In this document: one piece after another, positions 26,820 through 35,266 of the stretch | Numbering within the stretch: position 1 is the first letter of the stretch | Layout of the letters: the number at the start of each line of letters is the position of its first letter | Origin: Pseudomonas viridiflava | GTDB taxonomy: Bacteria > Pseudomonadota > Gammaproteobacteria > Pseudomonadales > Pseudomonadaceae | Length of the DNA: 64,000 nt | NCBI RefSeq assembly: GCF_900602065.1 | Contig: NZ_UWFN01000310.1 | Span: 310,001-374,000 of the forward strand | Direction: 5' to 3' | Position numbers and translations under genes: made by a program | Notes under the pieces: generated by a model | What the model saw: only the letters and a program-made list of their open reading frames with translations | What the model was told of the DNA's origin: nothing | The model's database searches: none

Positions 26820-26965
26820 GCGAGCTCCTCAATAATCTTGTGCGGCAGGGTGGGGTATCGTGCCCCAGAAGCCAGTCCTGGCCGGCTGACTCGCCAGGGG
26901 TCTGCCGTCAGCCTACTCATAGACTATTGCGTTGTAGTGAAAGTCACAGCACAAGGGAAATGAAA

Positions 26966-26981
26966 GTACACTTGTGCACTG
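26966..26981. promoter_or_regulatory. Candidate operator upstream of fabAB
   Basis: AGTACACTTGTGCACT is an inverted repeat with one mismatched pair. It lies in the 218-base gap between fabA and the divergently placed end of the kinase gene. In P. aeruginosa the TetR-family repressor DesT controls fabAB through a palindrome of comparable layout; whether this is that site is inference. Confidence 0.35.
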
Positions 26982-27037
26982 AAATTTGCCATCCAGCCGA
27001 CCCTTATGGTCGATTCGGCTTACAAGACTGCCGCAAT

Positions 27038-28966
27038 TTAACATTTATCGCCAGTCGCAGATGTCCGAAAGGGCACCCATCGCTGTAAAACCTGCTGTAA
27101 ATCAGTACGTTTGAAGGGTTTGGCAAGGTAGTCATTCATCCCCGCCTGTAAACAGGCGTCCCGATCACCCTGCAAGGCATTGGCGGTCAGCGCGATGATC
27201 GGTACTTGATCGAGCCCCGGCAACTGTCGAATACGACGCGTGGCTTCGTAGCCATCCATGACTGGCAGTCGGCAATCCATGAAGATTGCGGCGTATTGCC
27301 CACTTCCAGCCATGCTCACCGCTTGTGCGCCGTCCCGGGCGACTGCCACCTGATGGCCGAGGTTATGCAGCATGGCGCGGATGACCGCGCAGTTGACTTC
27401 GTTGTCCTCTACTAACAAGACGCTGCGTTGCTCGCCGTCGGTAGCAATGTGCGAGTCGCCACGGGCGGGTGCATCCGCTGTATCTGGCATCACCGTCATC
27501 GGGATTTCCAGGGTAAACAGCGAACCAGAACCTTCGGTGCTTTGCGCCCTTAGCGTTCCACCCATGCGCTCCGCCAGTGTGCGGGCGATGGGCAGGCCTA
27601 ACCCCGTGCCGCCGTAGCGACGGGAGATCGAGCTGTCTGCCTGCTGGAAAGCATCGAACATGGATTCCAGATGGTCATGGTGGATGCCGATCCCGCTGTC
27701 GCGCACGTGACACACAAACAAAATCCGCCCTTCATCCAGAGACTCATACTCGGCTTCAACATCCACCGCGCCCTGCTCTGTGAATTTAAGGGCATTACCA
27801 ATAAGGTTGACCAGAATCTGCCGGATCCGGGTCGGGTCGCCCTGAACCCGTAACTGATCGAGCCCTTGCTGGAGGTGCAAGCGCAACGACAGGTTGCGTT
27901 GTTGCGCATCGTGGCTGAATGCCTGGCTCGAGGTGCTGACCAGTTCAGCAACATTGAACGGGATATTTTCCATTTCCAGCGAATGTCGTTCAAACCGGGA
28001 AAAGTCGAGGATGTCGTTGATCACGCGCAACAGATGCTCGGTGGACTCGGTGGCAAGCGCCGAATACTCGGCCTGCTCTTCGGTCATAGGTGTGGTTTCC
28101 ATCAGTTGCAGCATGCCCAGTACACCATTCATAGGGGTACGCAACTCATGGCTCATCATGGCCAGAAAGTCTGATTTTGCCCGGTTCGCGCGTTCTGCCT
28201 CCTCTCTGGCCTGGATCAATTGCTCAATGAAGCGTTGTTGCTCGTGGCTGGCTTTATCCAGGTTAGCCGCGAGATTGTTGATGTGCCTTGCCAGATCACC
28301 CAGTTCTGCGTCATCAGGCACAGGCAGCGGGGTGCGGTAGTCACCTTGCTGGATTGCCTTGACCGCTTCGCCCATCGCACTGATGGGTTGAGAAAGGCTT
28401 GAAGCCAGGCGCCTGGCGAGAATAAACGTGAACAGCAGAGCGAACAGCGCGAGAATCGCGGCCTTGAGCAGGATCTCCTGTTGACGCTCACTGAACGCTT
28501 CGTTGGACATACCCACCAGCACCCGGCCCAGATAATCCTGGGCGGCGCTAACGGTATCCTCATGGTTACCAAGGAAGTCCTTGCCCAGCTTGATTTGCTG
28601 CGAACGAATCGGCGCCTGAAATATTTCTACCTGTTTGGGGGGGGCGGCCGCCTCTTCGGACTGCTCGACGTACACCAATACTTTGTTGTGGCTGTCCTGT
28701 ACTTCAATAAAACGCACATGGGGTGTCGACAAGGTTGCGCGCATCAGGCTCTTCAGAACCTCGTCGTTACCAACGATCACTCCGTATTCCGACGCGGGTG
28801 CCAACTGGTTGGCGATCAACTGACCGGTATGATTGAGCTCCTGGCGCAGGTCCTGAATGCGCACAAACGTGAAAAAGCAGATCAGCAATAGAGTCAGCAG
28901 GAGGGCGGGTCCGAGACTGATCATCTGTGTCCGGGTATTGATATCCCAATGGCGACGAACTTTCAT
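27038..28966 (-). CDS. Hybrid sensor histidine kinase/response regulator
   Basis: 642 residues. N-terminal membrane helix at about 15-35, a periplasmic domain to about 165, a second helix (ILLKAAILALFALLFTFILA), then HAMP, HisKA with H273 in AMMSHELRTPMNGVLGM, HATPase_c (GTGLGLPIARTLAERMGG), and a C-terminal receiver with D564 in IFMDCRLPVMDG. No Hpt domain, so a separate phosphotransfer protein is needed. Its place beside fabA is that of PA1611, the P. aeruginosa hybrid kinase reported to act with RetS and HptB; orthology is inferred from synteny. Its start overlaps the binding-protein gene by ATGA. Confidence 0.92.
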   Translation of the reverse strand: MKVRRHWDINTRTQMISLGPALLLTLLLICFFTFVRIQDLRQELNHTGQLIANQLAPASEYGVIVGNDEVLKSLMRATLSTPHVRFIEVQDSHNKVLVYVEQSEEAAAPPKQVEIFQAPIRSQQIKLGKDFLGNHEDTVSAAQDYLGRVLVGMSNEAFSERQQEILLKAAILALFALLFTFILARRLASSLSQPISAMGEAVKAIQQGDYRTPLPVPDDAELGDLARHINNLAANLDKASHEQQRFIEQLIQAREEAERANRAKSDFLAMMSHELRTPMNGVLGMLQLMETTPMTEEQAEYSALATESTEHLLRVINDILDFSRFERHSLEMENIPFNVAELVSTSSQAFSHDAQQRNLSLRLHLQQGLDQLRVQGDPTRIRQILVNLIGNALKFTEQGAVDVEAEYESLDEGRILFVCHVRDSGIGIHHDHLESMFDAFQQADSSISRRYGGTGLGLPIARTLAERMGGTLRAQSTEGSGSLFTLEIPMTVMPDTADAPARGDSHIATDGEQRSVLLVEDNEVNCAVIRAMLHNLGHQVAVARDGAQAVSMAGSGQYAAIFMDCRLPVMDGYEATRRIRQLPGLDQVPIIALTANALQGDRDACLQAGMNDYLAKPFKRTDLQQVLQRWVPFRTSATGDKC

Positions 28967-29883
28967 GGCTGCTGCTCCGCCTGACTCAGGCGTGTGGTCA
29001 CTGCTGCGTCGTCAATTGCGATGATTCCCAGGGATTGAGCCACTCGCGGGTTACTCGTCACTTTGAAGCGTCGTGGATATTGTGCGCGTGGCCATTGCTC
29101 CGGTGGCTTGTCGAGGAGAGCGTCAAGCGTATCCAGCCAGTCGATTTCATCGCTGTAGGTGCTGGCCAGGCTTCCTGCTTTGACAAACGCTGCGTTAGGG
29201 CCAAGCAATGCCTGCTGGTGGGCATAGCTGCTGAGCAGGAGGTTCTTGGCGGTTTTCGCGTTATACAGGTCCGGGTCATCAAGCCCCAGCAATACATCGC
29301 TGCGGCTCAACAAGTTCTGCAGTGACTGGTTTTCCGCACTGGGGGTCCATGGCTGGGAAACTATCCGCAACCCCATGGACGCTGCTGCATGGCGCAGCTC
29401 TTTGAGCAGGAATTGGCTTCTGTGGTTGAACAGCACACCGATTTGTCGGGCTTCGGGCAACAGGTGCCGGATCAGCAGCAACTGGCGCGTGACAGGCGGA
29501 TCGCTCCACAAAAGGCTCAACGTCGGCGGGCGCTTTTCGCCCAGCCGTTCGTGGGCCTGAATCCGACTGATGCGCAGTACCAGGGTTCTTGGCCCTTCGC
29601 TATCGCCCAGCCGCCACTCCAGGCTTGCCGTGTCCAGCAGCACCAGGCGCGTGTGGTCGGAGATTTTGCCAGGTGACGGCATTTTATCGGTTTCGACAAA
29701 GCGCACGTGGTCGCCAGGGCGGCGCTGGCTCAAGTCGCTCACAAAGCTCTGGATGCTTGGGTTGGTTCTGGCGGCAGTCAGCAAAATATCTGCCGCGGAC
29801 GCAGTGGTGCAGTTCGCCCACATGAGCGCCGCGACTGCGATGCAGCGCAGAGTCCTGCCTGAGAAAGCCACAGCCGTGTCCAT
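28963..29883 (-). CDS. Periplasmic substrate-binding-like protein coupled to the kinase
   Basis: 306 residues from ATG 29883 (MDTAVAFSGRTLR followed by a signal peptide ending TTASA). ATG 29913 (MNKAVTG…) is an alternative; the frame is open to 30033 but that part lies in the repeat. The fold resembles the ABC substrate-binding family of COG2984 type (ARQIGVLFNHRSQFLLKEL; SDVLLGLDDPDLYN). No permease or ATPase gene is near. The stop overlaps the kinase start (ATGA), so a role as the kinase's periplasmic sensing partner is more likely than transport. Confidence 0.75.
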   Translation of the reverse strand: MDTAVAFSGRTLRCIAVAALMWANCTTASAADILLTAARTNPSIQSFVSDLSQRRPGDHVRFVETDKMPSPGKISDHTRLVLLDTASLEWRLGDSEGPRTLVLRISRIQAHERLGEKRPPTLSLLWSDPPVTRQLLLIRHLLPEARQIGVLFNHRSQFLLKELRHAAASMGLRIVSQPWTPSAENQSLQNLLSRSDVLLGLDDPDLYNAKTAKNLLLSSYAHQQALLGPNAAFVKAGSLASTYSDEIDWLDTLDALLDKPPEQWPRAQYPRRFKVTSNPRVAQSLGIIAIDDAAVTTRLSQAEQQP

Positions 29884-29968
29884 ACTTGTTCGTCCGGTTA
29901 CCGCCTTATTCATGCCGGGCATGTTAACCGAGACGAAGCTTATTGCCACGCTGGGTGTGGTTGGGTGG

Positions 29969-30767
29969 TTTTTGTGTACATATCCGTAATGGCGGCCATG
30001 GCTGATATTGGTTGCGCTCTTACAGCGCGTCACTTTTGGTTCCGGAAGCCGGCCCAGCCAAAAGTAACCAAAAGGCTTTTACCCCACCACTCGGCACCTC
30101 GCTGTCGCTCGGTGTACCCGCCCGCAGATCCTGAACCGTGGGCCGCCGCAATGGGCCATCCATGGCCCGGTGCGGCTAACCCGGCATCCTTGCCACTCTT
30201 CAACTCAAGGGCGTCCCACGCTTCAGAATCTGCGTTCGGCCAGCGTGGTTTAACGGGGCGCCTCAGATCAAAATCAAAAGCGCGGCGGCCTGACAGCCGA
30301 CCTGGTTTTATGGGTTTACCTAGCATCTTGTAGGAGCTGCCGAAGGCTGCGAAGCGGTGTGTCAGATGAAGAATGCGTTGGCTGTGGTGACGTTTCGCGA
30401 ACAAGTTCGCTCCTACCGGGCCGAGGCGATCCCGCCGTATTCGCTTTGCTTTTGATCTGCTTTTGATCTGCTTTTGATTTTAGGCGCCCCGTTAAACCAC
30501 GCCGGCCGGAATTCGATATTGCTGTATGGGGCAAACCGGCAGGGATGCCGGTTTAGCCGCCTCAGGCCATGGATGGCCGGTGGCGGCGGCCCCACGCAGC
30601 AATGTCGGATTACGGGCATGCCGAGCCTAGGCGAGGCACCCAGTGGTGGGGCAAGAGCGTTTTGCTTACTTTTGTCTGGGCCGGCTTCCGGATCTATCAA
30701 AAGTGAGGCGCTGTAAAAGCGCAACCAATATCAGCCATGCCCGCGGTAACGGATATGTACACAAAAA
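29969..30767. repeat. Long palindromic intergenic element, copy 2
   Basis: 799 bp bounded by a perfect 19-bp terminal inverted repeat, TTTTTGTGTACATATCCGT. The terminal ~110 bases, and internal blocks such as GGCCATCCATGGCC and TGGTTTAACGGGGCGCC, are mirrored between halves. The left half is nearly identical to that of copy 1 at 16916, in the same orientation. A different hairpin lies at its centre. It fills most of the gap before gpsA. The open frames inside (for example 29965-30333) are not credible genes. Confidence 0.85.
30330..30416. repeat. REP-like hairpin at the centre of palindromic element 2
   Basis: GTAGGAGCTGCCGAAGGCTG at the left faces CGCGAACAAGTTCGCTCCTAC at the right. It differs from the REP in copy 1, so the same position in the two elements holds hairpins of two families. 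Confidence 0.65.
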
Positions 30768-30861
30768 TCACCACATGGAAAATGTCTAGACCCCTGCGAG
30801 TCCTAATCCCTTGGAAACACACGCAATGAAGGTTGTCACTGGCCGCCATCGCCATGCTCCG

Positions 30862-30867
30862 TATAAT
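30862..30867 (+). promoter_or_regulatory. Possible -10 element for gpsA
   Basis: A perfect TATAAT 42 bases before the gpsA start; the matching -35 (CTGGCC, 17 bp upstream) is poor. Confidence 0.35.
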
Positions 30868-30908
30868 GCCGTCATCGCCAGATGAGATGGCTCTAGATGG
30901 ATGTTTTT

Positions 30909-31934
30909 ATGACCACACAGCAACCTGTTGCGGTTCTGGGGGGCGGCAGCTTCGGCACCGCGGTGGCCAACTTGCTGGCGGAGAATGGCCGTCAGGTCCG
31001 TCAATGGATGCGTGACCCGGAGCAGGCCGAGGCCATTCGTGTCAATCGCGAGAACCCTCGTTACCTCAAGGGCATAAAGATTCTGCCCCTGGTCGAGCCG
31101 GTCACAGACCTGGCTGCGACTCTCGATGAATGTGAACTGGTTTTCGTCGCCTTGCCGTCCAGCGCTTTGCGCAGTGTGCTGGCGCCTCACGTCGAGCGTT
31201 TGACGGGCAAGATGCTGGTCAGCCTGACCAAAGGCATCGAAGCGCAGAGCTTCAAATTGATGAGTCAGATCATCGAAGACATCGCTCCGCAGGCCCGTAT
31301 TGGCGTGTTGTCCGGTCCCAATCTGGCGCGTGAAATCGCTGAGCACGCGTTGACTGCAACTGTGGTCGCCAGTGAAGACGAGGACCTCTGCCAACAGGTT
31401 CAGGAAGTGCTGCACGGCAGGACGTTCCGGGTTTACGCCAGCAACGACCGCTTTGGTGTTGAGTTGGGCGGGGCGCTTAAAAACGTCTACGCGATCATCG
31501 CCGGCATGGCCGTGGCGCTGGACATGGGCGAAAACACCAAGAGCATGCTGATTACCCGCGCGCTGGCGGAAATGACCCGTTTTGCGGTCAGTCAGGGCGC
31601 CAACCCAATGACCTTTCTTGGACTGGCGGGCGTCGGTGACCTGATCGTGACCTGCTCTTCGCCGAAGAGCCGTAACTATCAGGTCGGATTTGCCTTGGGG
31701 CAGGGCTTGAGCCTGGACGAGGCCGTCAACCGCCTGGGCGAAGTCGCGGAAGGTGTGAACACGCTCAAAGTGCTGAAAGTCAAAGCCCAGGAGTTACAGG
31801 TGTACATGCCACTGGTCGCGGGCTTGCATGCAATTCTTTTTGAGGGTCGTACGCTGAGTCAGGTCATTGAACTGTTGATGCGCGCCGAGCCCAAAACAGA
31901 CGTGGACTTTATTTCCACAACCGGCTTCAACTGA
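30909..31934 (+). CDS. gpsA: Glycerol-3-phosphate dehydrogenase [NAD(P)+]
   Basis: 341 residues. Reduces dihydroxyacetone phosphate to sn-glycerol-3-phosphate for phospholipid synthesis. It has the N-terminal Rossmann motif VLGGGSFGTAVANLLAENG, SGPNLAREIA, and the catalytic lysine in GALKNVYAIIAGMA. ATG 30909 (MTTQQPVAVLGGG) is preferred over ATG 30897. Followed at short spacing by the DUF4389 and sixA genes. Confidence 0.97.
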   Translation: MTTQQPVAVLGGGSFGTAVANLLAENGRQVRQWMRDPEQAEAIRVNRENPRYLKGIKILPLVEPVTDLAATLDECELVFVALPSSALRSVLAPHVERLTGKMLVSLTKGIEAQSFKLMSQIIEDIAPQARIGVLSGPNLAREIAEHALTATVVASEDEDLCQQVQEVLHGRTFRVYASNDRFGVELGGALKNVYAIIAGMAVALDMGENTKSMLITRALAEMTRFAVSQGANPMTFLGLAGVGDLIVTCSSPKSRNYQVGFALGQGLSLDEAVNRLGEVAEGVNTLKVLKVKAQELQVYMPLVAGLHAILFEGRTLSQVIELLMRAEPKTDVDFISTTGFN

Positions 31935-31958
31935 TAGCCCTCATCCCGGGAGAAGATT

Positions 31959-32303
31959 TTGAACGAGTCGAAAATCAAGCAACACGAATCGATTGTGCTG
32001 CGCATCCTCTGGATGGTGGTCTTTATCGTGATCTGGCAACTGGCAGAGTTGCTGCTGGCTGGCGTGGTTCTGGTGCAATTGGGCTATCGTCTGATTTATG
32101 GTGCCCCGAGCGCCAGTCTGATGAACTTTGGCGACAGCCTGAGTCAGTTTCTCGCGCAGATAGGTCGGTTTGGCACTTTTCACACTGACCAAAAGCCGTG
32201 GCCGTTTGCTGACTGGCCGACGCCTCGTGCGCCGGATGGCGAGACGCCGCACAGTATTCCACCTGCCGCCCACCCTGTGCGCGATGAGGAACCCAAACTG
32301 TGA
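31959..32303 (+). CDS. DUF4389 domain-containing membrane protein
   Basis: 114 residues with one long or two short membrane segments (ILWMVVFIVIWQLAELLLAG and VVLVQLGYRLIYG) and a proline-rich hydrophilic tail. The pattern matches the DUF4389 family, of unknown function. The start codon is TTG at 31959 behind GGGAG. It overlaps sixA by GTGA. Confidence 0.82.
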   Translation: MNESKIKQHESIVLRILWMVVFIVIWQLAELLLAGVVLVQLGYRLIYGAPSASLMNFGDSLSQFLAQIGRFGTFHTDQKPWPFADWPTPRAPDGETPHSIPPAAHPVRDEEPKL

Positions 32304-32755
32304 AGCTCTGGGTGTTGCGGCACGGAGAGGCCCAGGCTCACGCGCGCAGTGATGCGCAACGTGAGCTGACCGGTCATGGTCGTGAGGAGGTCCTGCAAAG
32401 TGCCGCTCATTTGCTGGGTAAACCCCTGACACGAATCCTCGCCAGCCCCTACGTTCGAGCGCAACAGACTGCCGAACTGGTGCGTCAGGCGCTGGGTTTC
32501 AGCGATGCTGTGGTGACGGTGTCCTGGCTCACTCCGGAAAGTGATCCGGGCAAAGTGCTGAGTCAACTGGACGCCTATGCCGCTGATGATGTTTTGTTAG
32601 TTAGCCACCAGCCTTTGGTGGGCGCGTTGATCGGGCTTGCCGTGCACGGCAGCTATCAGCAGCCACAGCCCATGAGTACTGCCAGCCTGGCTGAATTGAA
32701 AGGTGAGTTTGCGCTGGCGGGAGCGATGGAATTGCTGAGCGTGCGGCATGTTTGA
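32300..32755 (+). CDS. sixA: Phosphohistidine phosphatase SixA
   Basis: 151 residues, histidine phosphatase superfamily. The catalytic histidine is in the opening KLWVLRHGEAQAHARSDAQ, with ILASPYVRAQQTAELV and the second histidine in LLVSHQPLVG. SixA dephosphorylates Hpt-type phosphohistidines in E. coli. The start is GTG at 32300 overlapping the previous stop. Confidence 0.9.
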   Translation: MKLWVLRHGEAQAHARSDAQRELTGHGREEVLQSAAHLLGKPLTRILASPYVRAQQTAELVRQALGFSDAVVTVSWLTPESDPGKVLSQLDAYAADDVLLVSHQPLVGALIGLAVHGSYQQPQPMSTASLAELKGEFALAGAMELLSVRHV

Positions 32756-32920
32756 TCGTGCTCGGCTAGCTATATCGGTTTGAAGCTTTTCCGAAAACCA
32801 GAGTCCTGTGCGCTAGTGTGAGGTGCCTGTATCGTCCAGATATGGGCGCCCCGGTTTCACTTGCCTTACATCCCTCAAGCTAAATATTCACCCCCTGAAA
32901 CCGCTTTCAGATAACCGGCA

Positions 32921-32938
32921 ACCAAGCAGTTGCTTGGT
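32921..32938. promoter_or_regulatory. Perfect 18-bp palindrome upstream of the acyl-CoA synthetase gene
   Basis: ACCAAGCA-GT-TGCTTGGT, 44 bases before the start codon. TetR-family repressors of fatty-acid and acyl-CoA genes in proteobacteria bind sites of this general kind. No such regulator is encoded beside it, so control in trans is inferred. Confidence 0.55.
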
Positions 32939-32982
32939 CGGCTACGCTTGCTCCGAATAAAAATAAAAAGGAGTGAGTCGCA

Positions 32983-34653
32983 ATGACTATCGCCGTTGCT
33001 TTGCCGCTGAGCCGCTTCTACGACCGTGAGGCTCAAACCCCTGACACGCCCTATCTGGTTCAGCCTCTGGCTGACGGGCGGGTGCAGTCCTTGAGTTGGT
33101 CAGAAGTCGGTAATCAGGCGCGGCGGGCAGCGCATTGGTTACGCCGTCGAGGGCTACCCCGAGGTAGCTCTATAGCGATCATTTCGAAAAACTGCGCTCA
33201 CTGGATCATTGCCGATCTGGCGATCTGGATGGCCGGACATGTCTCGGTGCCGTTGTACCCCAATCTGACCGCAGACTCCGTGGCTCAGGTTCTGGAACAT
33301 TCCGATGCTGTACTGGTGTTTGTTGGCAAGCTCGATGAATGGCCGGCCATGAGTCGGGGAATCAAAGTCGGGCTGCAAACCATCGCCTTGCCGATTTGCC
33401 CTGCTGACGCACAGTTTGATTTTACCTGGGATGAGTTACAGCGTTGGGAGCCCATCAAGGACAACCCTTACGGATACGCAGATCAACTGGCGACGATCAT
33501 CTATACCTCGGGAACCACAGGCGCTCCCAAAGGCGTGATGCACAGTTTTGGAAACCTGGCGTTTGCCGCGACCTATGGCAGCAGCATTTTCGGTCTGGGT
33601 GAAAAGGACCGTCTGTTTTCCTACCTGCCGTTATGCCATGTGGCTGAACGAATGTTTGTCGAAATGGCGTCGTTCTATGGTGGCCAGACAGTGTTTTTTG
33701 CGCAGAGCCTCGACACTTTTCTCCATGACTTAAAGCGCGCACGGCCCACCGCATTGTTCGCTGTGCCTCGTATCTGGACCCGCTTCCAGATGGGCGTATA
33801 CAGCAAAATCCCGCCTGCACGTCTGGACTTTTTGTTGGGTCTGCCGCTAATCGGCAGCTATATGGGGCACAAGGTGCTCAAGGGGTTGGGGCTGGATGCA
33901 TTGAAAGTGTCCTTGTCCGGGGCCGCGCCCGTTCCGCAAACGTTATTGCACTGGTATCGGCGGCTGGGTCTGGATGTGCTGGAGGTCTACGGCATGACTG
34001 AGAGTTGCGGTTACTCGCATATCTGTCGGCCTGCGAAGCAGAAACCGGGCTGGATTGGTCAGCCTTGCCCTGAGGTTGAGGTGCGCATTGCCGAGAATGG
34101 TGAGGTGCTAGTGCGCAGCGGAGCGAACATGTCCGGCTACTTCAAGGACCCGCAGAAAACTGCTGAGACGTTGACTGATGACGGCTTTCTGCGCACCGGG
34201 GACAAGGGTGAACAGGACGCTGACGGTTATTTACGGCTGACCGGCAGGCTCAAGGAGATTTTCAAGACCAGCAAAGGCAAGTATGTAGCACCGGCGCCTA
34301 TCGAGAACTTGCTAGCCATGCATTCGCGAATTGAACAAGTCTGTGTGGTGGGCGAGGGCCTGGTCGCGCCGCTTGGTCTGTGCGTACTCTCGGCAAACGA
34401 CCCTCAAACGCTCTCCAGCGCCGATCGCACGGCGCTGGAGAAGAGCCTTGCGACGTTGCTGGACAGGGTCAATGCTGAACTCGACAAGCATCAGCGCTTG
34501 CACAGGCTGGTGGTGGTGAAAGATAGTTGGGGGGTCGAAAACGGTTTCCTGACTCCGACCCTGAAGATCAAACGCACAGTGATCGAATCCGTTTATGGCG
34601 AGCGCTTTCAGGAATGGAGCGCAGGTCCGGACGCGGTGGTGTGGCAGGAGTGA
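32983..34653 (+). CDS. AMP-binding protein, long-chain acyl-CoA synthetase type
   Basis: 556 residues. ANL-superfamily ligase that adenylates a carboxylate and joins it to CoA. The P-loop is IIYTSGTTGAPKGVMHSF (about 170-187), followed by VYGMTESCGYSH and the hinge-region FLRTGDKGEQDADGYLRLTG. The C-terminal extension and size resemble membrane-associated long-chain synthetases. Strong Shine-Dalgarno AAGGAGTGA. The next gene is a thioesterase, so synthesis and hydrolysis of acyl-CoA are encoded together. Confidence 0.9.
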   Translation: MTIAVALPLSRFYDREAQTPDTPYLVQPLADGRVQSLSWSEVGNQARRAAHWLRRRGLPRGSSIAIISKNCAHWIIADLAIWMAGHVSVPLYPNLTADSVAQVLEHSDAVLVFVGKLDEWPAMSRGIKVGLQTIALPICPADAQFDFTWDELQRWEPIKDNPYGYADQLATIIYTSGTTGAPKGVMHSFGNLAFAATYGSSIFGLGEKDRLFSYLPLCHVAERMFVEMASFYGGQTVFFAQSLDTFLHDLKRARPTALFAVPRIWTRFQMGVYSKIPPARLDFLLGLPLIGSYMGHKVLKGLGLDALKVSLSGAAPVPQTLLHWYRRLGLDVLEVYGMTESCGYSHICRPAKQKPGWIGQPCPEVEVRIAENGEVLVRSGANMSGYFKDPQKTAETLTDDGFLRTGDKGEQDADGYLRLTGRLKEIFKTSKGKYVAPAPIENLLAMHSRIEQVCVVGEGLVAPLGLCVLSANDPQTLSSADRTALEKSLATLLDRVNAELDKHQRLHRLVVVKDSWGVENGFLTPTLKIKRTVIESVYGERFQEWSAGPDAVVWQE

Positions 34654-34705
34654 GGCGATGAATTCCAGCGCTCAGTGTTCGGGCGCTTCATAACAAGGAT
34701 TGACT

Positions 34706-35149
34706 ATGAGTGTGTGGCGCGAAACTCCGAATCTTGAGCAACTCAATGCCAACAGCAAAAACACCATTCTCGAATTGCTCGATATCCGCTTCGAGTCGTT
34801 CACCGAGGACTCACTGACCGCCAGCATGGTGGTTGACCATCGCACCCATCAGCCTTACGGCCTACTGCATGGCGGGGCGTCAGTGGTGTTGGCCGAGTCG
34901 TTGGGTTCGTCAGCCAGTTACCTGTGCATCGACACCAGCAAGTACTTTTGCGTCGGTATCGAGGTTAACGCCAACCATCTGCGTGGCGTGCGCAGTGGTC
35001 GGGTCACGGCAGTGGCGCACGCGGTGCACATCGGTCGCACCACCCACGTCTGGGATATTCGCCTGACCAGCGATGAAGGCAAAGCCAGCTGCATCTCGCG
35101 GTTAACCGTTGCCGTCGTGCCGCTGGGCCAGGAGCCTCCAGCGCGCTAA
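34706..35149 (+). CDS. Hotdog acyl-CoA thioesterase (YdiI/EntH-like)
   Basis: 147 residues. The motif QPYGLLHGGASVVLAESLGS, with the catalytic glutamate in LAESLG, is that of the YdiI/EntH branch of PaaI-type thioesterases. Substrate not determinable. ATG 34706 follows AAGGATTG. Placed 52 bases after the acyl-CoA synthetase. Confidence 0.87.
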   Translation: MSVWRETPNLEQLNANSKNTILELLDIRFESFTEDSLTASMVVDHRTHQPYGLLHGGASVVLAESLGSSASYLCIDTSKYFCVGIEVNANHLRGVRSGRVTAVAHAVHIGRTTHVWDIRLTSDEGKASCISRLTVAVVPLGQEPPAR

Positions 35150-35266
35150 GTGTCGCTTATGCCGTCTGATGGCCGGATCGCCGTGTTCGATGGCCGTTAC
35201 GATCATTGCTGAGGTGCCCGTTGGTTACGCACAATCGCATCTGATCTGGCTCATTGGTGCTCCGGC

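Noticed and set aside
29884..30033. Upstream extension of the binding-protein frame to 356 residues
   Set aside because: The first 50 codons lie partly in the palindromic repeat and precede a clear signal peptide.
30786..31415. 209-residue open frame antisense to gpsA
   Set aside because: Lies wholly over the conserved gpsA coding region and has no supporting signal.
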